From Bacillota bacterium (GTDB lineage: Bacteria; Bacillota; Clostridia; Oscillospirales; Ruminococcaceae): a DNA stretch of 9,583 nucleotides. Of the stretch, positions 6,088 to 9,583 are shown in pieces. The translations under genes were made by a program, and so were the position numbers. A model generated the notes under the pieces. That model searched no databases, was not told the origin of the DNA, and worked only from the letters and a program-made list of their open reading frames with translations. Numbering within the stretch: position 1 is the first letter of the stretch; every line of letters begins with the position of its first letter. Location: NCBI GenBank assembly GCA_023451415.1, contig JAEXZK010000220.1, forward strand, positions 1 through 9,583. Reading direction: 5' to 3'.

Positions 6088-6273
6088 GATACGGGCTATG
6101 GCCAAGGCGGCAAGCATCTCAATGGCCGATATGCGCAGGCCATCCGCGCCATGTGGCGCTCCGGCCGGGATGCGCAATGATACCACTCGCCGCGCTCATG
6201 GTATCATGATAGCAAAGAACCTCTGATGGAACGGCATCGCCCAGCGGAACAGAGAGAAGGGAGACAGACGACC
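6077..6273 (+). promoter_or_regulatory. Long structured 5' leader of the WYL/MATE transcript
   Basis: This is about 197 bases between the predicted start site and the ATG at 6274. Besides the operator-like repeat, it holds GCGCC-atgt-GGCGC (6146-6159) with flanking GGCC arms at 6138-6141 and 6163-6166. A competing pair is TGGCC/GGCCA (6123-6127 with 6138-6142). A perfect 9-bp inverted repeat, ATGATACCA/TGGTATCAT, lies at 6177-6185 and 6199-6207. The competing pairings would permit two alternative folds. I do not recognise a known riboswitch class. No U-rich terminator lies inside, so any RNA control would act on translation or through a protein. A 46-codon frame from 6086 to 6226 lacks a ribosome site and is not called. 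Confidence 0.4.
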
Positions 6274-7293
6274 ATGGCAAAATCCCCCAACCAAAAACTG
6301 AAACTGCTCATCCTCCGGGAGATACTGCTGGAGGAAACCGACCAGGAACACCCCCTCACCGCCGAGGAACTCATCGCCCGGCTGGCCCAGCGGGGGGTGG
6401 GCGTGGAGCGGAAGGCCCTGTATGACGACCTGGAGGCCCTGCGTTCCTTTGGGCTGGATGTGGTATCCCAACGGGGGCGCACCTATGGCTATTTTGTGGG
6501 GGAGCGGGACTTTGAGCTGCCGGAGCTCAAGCTCCTGGTGGACGCCGTCCAAGCGTCCAAGTTCATCACCCACCGCAAGAGCAACCAGCTCATCAAGAAG
6601 CTGGAACGGCTCACCAGCCGCCACCAGGCGGGGCAGCTCCAGCGCCATGTCTATGTCTACGGCCGGGTCAAGACCCCCAACGAGCGCATCTACCTCAATG
6701 TGGACTCCATCCACGAGGCTATCGCGGGCCGGAAGAAAATTTCCTTCCGTTACTACGACTACGGCCCCGACAAGGTGCGGCGGCCGCGGCAGGAGGGGGC
6801 CCCCTATGTGGTCAGTCCCTATGCCCTCTGCTGGCAGGAGGAGAACTATTACCTCATCGCCCACTACCCCAAGTATGGGGGGATCTCCAACTTCCGGGTG
6901 GACAGGATGCAGGACACAGCCGTCCTGGAGGAACCCGCCCAGAATATCCGGGAGGTCACCGGCGCCCTGGACCTCAATGTGGCCCTTTACACCAAGGGCG
7001 TCTTTGGCATGTACCACGGCCGGGTGGAGCAGGTGACGGTCCGCTTCCACAACAGCCTGATGGGGGTGGTCATAGACCGCTTCGGCGAGGAGGTGGACAC
7101 CGCCCGGGATGGGGAGGAGCACTTCCAGGCGCGGCTGGAGGTCCATGTGAGCCCCACCTTTTACGGCTGGCTGATGATGTTTGGGGACAAGGCCCGGGTC
7201 CTGGGCCCCCAGAGCGTCCTGGATGAACTGTCCGCTCTGGCGGGGCAGCTGTCCGGTATGTATCCGCCAAATAGTGAGGGGTCCCAAGGTTGA
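6274..7293 (+). CDS. WYL-domain transcriptional regulator
   Basis: A 339-residue cytosolic DNA-binding protein. Residues about 1-70 form a DeoR-like winged helix: ILREILLEETD, then LTAEELIARLAQRGVGVERK as the helix-turn-helix, then ALYDDLEAL and the wing near SQRGRTYGY. A WYL domain covers about residues 138-225, with the signature-like segment PYALCWQEENYYLIAHY; here the WYL triad reads YYL. A C-terminal extension of the WCX kind follows at about 245-325. WYL domains are thought to sense ligands such as nucleic acids or small molecules. The start at 6274 is preferred to an in-frame ATG at 6226 because AAGGGAG (6257-6263) lies ten bases before it, while 6226 has no ribosome site. It directly precedes a MATE efflux gene with no terminator between, so control of that pump is the likely job. 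Confidence 0.9.
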   Translation: MAKSPNQKLKLLILREILLEETDQEHPLTAEELIARLAQRGVGVERKALYDDLEALRSFGLDVVSQRGRTYGYFVGERDFELPELKLLVDAVQASKFITHRKSNQLIKKLERLTSRHQAGQLQRHVYVYGRVKTPNERIYLNVDSIHEAIAGRKKISFRYYDYGPDKVRRPRQEGAPYVVSPYALCWQEENYYLIAHYPKYGGISNFRVDRMQDTAVLEEPAQNIREVTGALDLNVALYTKGVFGMYHGRVEQVTVRFHNSLMGVVIDRFGEEVDTARDGEEHFQARLEVHVSPTFYGWLMMFGDKARVLGPQSVLDELSALAGQLSGMYPPNSEGSQG

Positions 7294-7332
7294 TTTTTGG
7301 TCAAGCGGCTGATAGAACAATAAAATTTGGTG

Positions 7333-7377
7333 TGTTACAATGGATATCATCTCACGTACGGTAGATTGCTTACGGTA
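7333..7377 (+). promoter_or_regulatory. Extended -10 promoter and direct repeat before the MATE gene
   Basis: TGT-TACAAT (7333-7341) is an extended -10 element, with a weak -35 (TAGAAC, 7313-7318) 17 bases upstream. Start would be near 7348. Just downstream, TACGGTA occurs twice, at 7357-7363 and 7371-7377, a 14-base period that could place two protein copies on nearby faces of DNA. TGGATATCAT (7341-7350) resembles the right arm TGGTATCAT at 6199-6207 in the regulator's leader, differing by one inserted base. Together these suggest a secondary, regulated promoter for MATE. Confidence 0.4.
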
Positions 7378-7402
7378 AAAAATAATCCTTCGGGCAGAAA
7401 GA

Positions 7403-8776
7403 GTGAACTTTTTGGAACAAGCAAGAGAAAATAAAATGGGAACGGCCCCCATGTTCCCCCTCATCCTCTCTATGGCGGTGCCGGCCATGTTCTCCATGCT
7501 GGTGCAGGCATTGTACAATGTGGTGGACAGCATCTTTGTGGCCCAGTTTGACAAGGTCAACGCCCTGGCGGCCGTCTCCCTGGCCTTCCCGGTGCAGACG
7601 CTGATGATTGCGGTGGCTGTGGGCACCGGCGTGGGCCTCAACAGCCTTATTTCCCGCCGCCTGGGGGAGGGCCGCAGGGAGCAGGCCAACTCCGCCGCCA
7701 CCCATGGCATCTTCCTGGGGATATGCAGCTGGGCGGTGTTTGCCATCCTGGGGGCGCTGTTTACCCGCCCCTTTTATGAGATGTTCAGCCAGAACGCCAC
7801 CCTGGTGGATATGGCCTGCGACTACACCCGGGTGGTGACCATTTTCTCCATCGGCATCTTTGTGGAGGTCAACCTGGAAAAGACCCTCCAGGCCACCGGG
7901 GACATGATCCACCCCATGTTTTTCCTCCTCATCGGCGCGGGAACAAACATCATCCTGGACCCCATCTTTATCTTCGGCTACCTGGGCCTCCCCGCCATGG
8001 GGGTCACCGGTGCGGCCATCGCCACCGTCATCGGCCAGATCCTTTCCATGGTCTACGCCCTCTGGGTCATCTTCCGCAAGGAGCATGAGGTGAAGGTGGA
8101 GCTCCGGGGCTTCCGGCCTCATTGGCGCACCGTCCGGGATATCTATATGGTGGGCATCCCCTCCATCGTCATGCAGTCCATCGGCTCCCTCCTCACAGCC
8201 TGCCTCAATATGATCCTCATCCAGTTTACCGAGACGGCGGTGTCGGTGCTGGGCGTGTACTTCAAGCTCCAGTCCTTCATCTTTATGCCGGTCTTTGGCC
8301 TCAACAGCGGCGTTATGCCGGTGATGGGGTACAGCTATGGCTCCCGCAACAAGGCCCGCCTCATGGGAGCCCTCAAGGCGGGGGTGGGCATTGCGGCGGT
8401 GATCATGGCCATTGGCACCATCCTTTTCTGGGCCATCCCCGACAAGCTCCTGATGATCTTTAACGCTTCGGAAGAGATGCTGGCCATCGGCGTCCCCGCC
8501 CTGCGGATCATCAGCATCTGCTTTGTCCCCGCGGCGGTGGGCATCATGTTTTCCACCCTCTTCCAGGCGGTGGGCATGGGGGGGCGGAGCCTCCTGGTGT
8601 CGGTGCTGCGGCAGCTGGTGGTCATTCTGCCGGTGGCCATCTGGATGTCCCGGTATGGGGTAAACTATGTGTGGACGGCCTTCCCCATTGCGGAGATTAT
8701 CGCCCTGCTGGTCAGCGTCGCCCTCTGCGTCCAGCTTTACAACGCGCACATCAAAAATCTGGCGCCTCTGGAATAA
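7403..8776 (+). CDS. MATE family efflux transporter
   Basis: A 457-residue membrane protein of the normal length for MATE antiporters, which export drugs or metabolites in exchange for Na+ or H+. It has about twelve membrane segments in two related halves. The first half opens with MSMLVQALYNVVDSIFVAQF-like family sequence near residues 30-50, and the first half ends with ILDPIFIFGYLGLPAMGVTGAAIAT, typical of clostridial members. The second half repeats the pattern, with QSFIFMPVFGLNSGVMPVMGYSYG. The GTG start at 7403 is tentative: its ribosome site is poor, and a TTG at 7412 with AAAGAG about eight bases before it is a real alternative. The gene follows the WYL regulator by 109 bases and ends at the hairpin at 8783-8812. 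The substrate is not evident. Confidence 0.94.
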   Translation: MNFLEQARENKMGTAPMFPLILSMAVPAMFSMLVQALYNVVDSIFVAQFDKVNALAAVSLAFPVQTLMIAVAVGTGVGLNSLISRRLGEGRREQANSAATHGIFLGICSWAVFAILGALFTRPFYEMFSQNATLVDMACDYTRVVTIFSIGIFVEVNLEKTLQATGDMIHPMFFLLIGAGTNIILDPIFIFGYLGLPAMGVTGAAIATVIGQILSMVYALWVIFRKEHEVKVELRGFRPHWRTVRDIYMVGIPSIVMQSIGSLLTACLNMILIQFTETAVSVLGVYFKLQSFIFMPVFGLNSGVMPVMGYSYGSRNKARLMGALKAGVGIAAVIMAIGTILFWAIPDKLLMIFNASEEMLAIGVPALRIISICFVPAAVGIMFSTLFQAVGMGGRSLLVSVLRQLVVILPVAIWMSRYGVNYVWTAFPIAEIIALLVSVALCVQLYNAHIKNLAPLE

Positions 8777-8782
8777 GCAGAA

Positions 8783-8812
8783 AACAGCCGCCCGCGGGCG
8801 GCTGTTGTTTTT
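8783..8812. terminator. Terminator shared by MATE and the convergent XRE gene
   Basis: AACAGCCGCC (8783-8792) pairs perfectly with GGCGGCTGTT (8797-8806) around CGCG, followed by G and five T on the plus strand. It starts six bases after the MATE stop. On the minus strand the stem is followed by TTCTGC, so it may also slow transcription from the XRE gene, whose stop lies at 8818. Confidence 0.88.
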
Positions 8813-8817
8813 GTGTG

Positions 8818-9099
8818 CTATTTGGAGCGGAGGAGGTCCACCATCTCCTGGACGGCCTTGACCTCCCGAGGGGTGAGGCCGGAGGTGTCGATGCCCTGCC
8901 GGGCCGGCAGGCCCAGGAGGGAGTCGGTAGTGACGCCCAGATTGAGCGCGATGCGGATCAGTATAGGGTAAGGCGGGTAGGAAACAGCATTTTCATAAGA
9001 AGAGATAACGGCCTTTGTAACACCAATTAGTTCACCGAACTGCTCTTGTGTTAACTGCTTTTTTAAGCGAAGAGTCCGCAATCGTTTTCCAAAATTCAC
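8818..9099 (-). CDS. XRE-family helix-turn-helix regulator
   Basis: A 93-residue DNA-binding protein. Residues 4-58 are a Cro/CI-type HTH: KRLRTLRLKKQLTQEQFGEL, then IGVTKAVISSYENAVSYPP, then LIRIALNLGVTTDSLLGL. The short acidic-to-basic tail (LTPREVKAVQEMVDLLRSK) is a helix that may help dimerise. The start is set at GTG 9099 because GAGGTGAT (9113 to 9106) lies seven bases before it. The longer frame from GTG 9111 would begin inside that ribosome site. The protein is convergent with MATE. It stands alone on its strand, with AT-rich half-sites upstream at 9138-9175 that are candidate autoregulatory operators. The target genes are unknown. Confidence 0.88.
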   Translation of the reverse strand: MNFGKRLRTLRLKKQLTQEQFGELIGVTKAVISSYENAVSYPPYPILIRIALNLGVTTDSLLGLPARQGIDTSGLTPREVKAVQEMVDLLRSK

Positions 9100-9137
9100 C
9101 AAGCCAATCACCTCTTTGGCCTAGTGTACCTAGAATT

Positions 9138-9175
9138 AGTCAAATATTGTGATATAAATCAAATATTATTTGACT
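9138..9175. promoter_or_regulatory. Cluster of TCAAAT half-sites (operator candidate for the XRE protein)
   Basis: AGTCAAAT (9138-9145) and ATTTGACT (9168-9175) are perfect 8-bp inverted arms. Between them, TCAAATATTATTTGA (9159-9173) is itself a perfect 15-base palindrome. TCAAATATT thus occurs twice as a direct repeat 19 bases apart (9140 and 9159), so there are three half-sites: two rightward and one leftward. The cluster lies 39 bases upstream of the XRE start codon, the usual place for autoregulation by this family. No convincing minus-strand promoter was found here by eye. Confidence 0.5.
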
Positions 9176-9199
9176 TTTTGCCTATTTTTCGACTATACT
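9170..9199 (+). promoter_or_regulatory. Plus-strand promoter pointing away from the XRE gene
   Basis: TTGACT (9170-9175) and TATACT (9194-9199) are spaced by 18 bases, each matching five of six consensus positions. The -35 box lies inside the leftward half-site of the operator cluster. Transcription would start near 9206 and run into the long hairpin and then antisense to the permease gene. No plus-strand gene begins downstream in the window. Confidence 0.45.
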
Positions 9200-9205
9200 A
9201 AAGCT

Positions 9206-9282
9206 GCCCGCCTGCCTTTTGCCGCAGAAAAGCCGTTCACTACCGGCTTCCTCCCTGCGCCAAAGGACAGGCGGACGCTTTT
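9206..9282. other. Long imperfect hairpin (possible small RNA or 3' terminator)
   Basis: Bases 9208-9227 pair with 9255-9274 over 20 positions with two mismatches and one G-U pair. An apical hairpin AAGCCG/CGGCTT (9230-9235 with 9244-9249) caps it. On the plus strand the structure ends in TTTT at 9279-9282, and the predicted promoter at 9170-9199 would start a transcript at its left foot. On the minus strand it lies just after the permease stop codon, and the inner hairpin is followed by TTTT-like bases, so it could simply end that gene. Confidence 0.5.
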
Positions 9283-9290
9283 CCCCATAT

Positions 9291-9583
9291 TCAGTCCACC
9301 GACTTCATGGATTCCACCATGCTGATCTTCCGCAGCCGGAAGACCATCACCAGGTTGACCAGGGCCGAAAAGACCAGGGTCAGGACGGCGGCCGCGCCGT
9401 AGCTGAGGGGGTAGATATCCCGGCCGAACATGATGGCGTCGATCTCGGCGGTGACCACCACAAATTTGGTAAGGGCCACCCCCAGCAGCAGCCCGGCCCC
9501 CGCGCCAAGGAGGGTGAGGGCGGTGTTCTCCCGGTAGATATAGGCCGAGACCTCGCCGTCGTAGAAGCCCAGCACCTTGAGGG
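9291..9583 (-). CDS. FtsX/MacB-type ABC permease, C-terminal part
   Basis: The 3' end of a gene whose start lies beyond the right edge; the frame is open to base 9583. About 97 residues are visible. They begin LKVLGFYDGEVSAYIYREN, the conserved loop before the last two helices of FtsX-like permeases. A membrane segment follows in the TALTLLGAGAGLLLG region, then a short external loop with DIYPLSYG, then a last helix in AAAVLTLVFSALVNLVMVF. The basic tail RLRKISMVESMKSVD is typical of the family end. Such proteins pair with a separate ATPase to drive cell-wall hydrolases, lipoprotein release or peptide export; which one cannot be told from this part. The TGA at 9291-9293 is followed by the hairpin at 9206-9282. 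Confidence 0.9.
   Translation of the reverse strand, partial: LKVLGFYDGEVSAYIYRENTALTLLGAGAGLLLGVALTKFVVVTAEIDAIMFGRDIYPLSYGAAAVLTLVFSALVNLVMVFRLRKISMVESMKSVD

Noticed and set aside
5842..6186. Minus-strand frame of 114 codons through the second repeat and terminator
   Set aside because: It crosses repeat copy 2, a terminator and a promoter, and has no ribosome site or recognisable motif.
6073..6226. Short plus-strand frames in the WYL leader that look faintly coding
   Set aside because: One has no start codon and the other (6086-6226) has its ATG only about ten bases after the predicted start of the RNA, with no ribosome site. They could be a gene remnant, but nothing supports it.
6196..8749. 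Long minus-strand frames opposite the WYL and MATE genes
   Set aside because: The plus-strand products are clear family members; the opposite frames are low-complexity shadows without ribosome sites.

Overview
The window looks like the chromosome of a fairly GC-rich member of the Clostridia, most likely a gut-type Oscillospiraceae/Ruminococcaceae relative. This is an inference. It rests on AGGAGG-type ribosome sites, sigma-A style promoters, U-tailed hairpin terminators, an RsgI-middle-domain-like lipoprotein with a PepSY domain, and protein sequences that read like clostridial MATE, WYL and ABC-exporter families. No phage, IS element, CRISPR array, tRNA or rRNA is visible.

Left part (1-3300). 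A structured three-hairpin repeat (copy 1) lies at the left edge, followed by a promoter and a secreted lipoprotein gene. The lipoprotein combines an RsgI-middle-like domain, a PepSY domain and a very Asp-rich tail. A strong hairpin separates it from a convergent minus-strand cluster, which in order of transcription is: a small two-helix membrane protein with a probable PH-like domain, an unrecognised 174-residue protein, and deoD (hexameric purine nucleoside phosphorylase).

Middle part (3300-6000). A divergent plus-strand promoter drives a homodimeric-type ABC exporter followed 21 bases later by a hexapeptide-repeat sugar O-acetyltransferase. The second copy of the three-hairpin repeat lies after this pair, between the last stop codon and a clear terminator.

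Right part (6000-9583). A near-consensus promoter starts a leader of about 200 bases rich in inverted repeats. A WYL-domain regulator and a MATE efflux transporter follow, with an extra promoter and short repeats between them. The likely reading is a regulator controlling its neighbouring efflux pump. A shared terminator separates MATE from a minus-strand XRE-type regulator. Upstream of the XRE gene, AT-rich TCAAAT half-sites overlap a plus-strand promoter that points away from it into a long hairpin, which may be a small RNA or the terminator of the next gene. The window ends inside an FtsX/MacB-type permease gene on the minus strand.

Most genes are ordinary accessory or housekeeping functions. 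The items most worth following are the three-hairpin intergenic repeat (with a compensatory base-pair change between its copies), the Asp-rich PepSY lipoprotein, and the operator/promoter/hairpin arrangement near 9138-9282.
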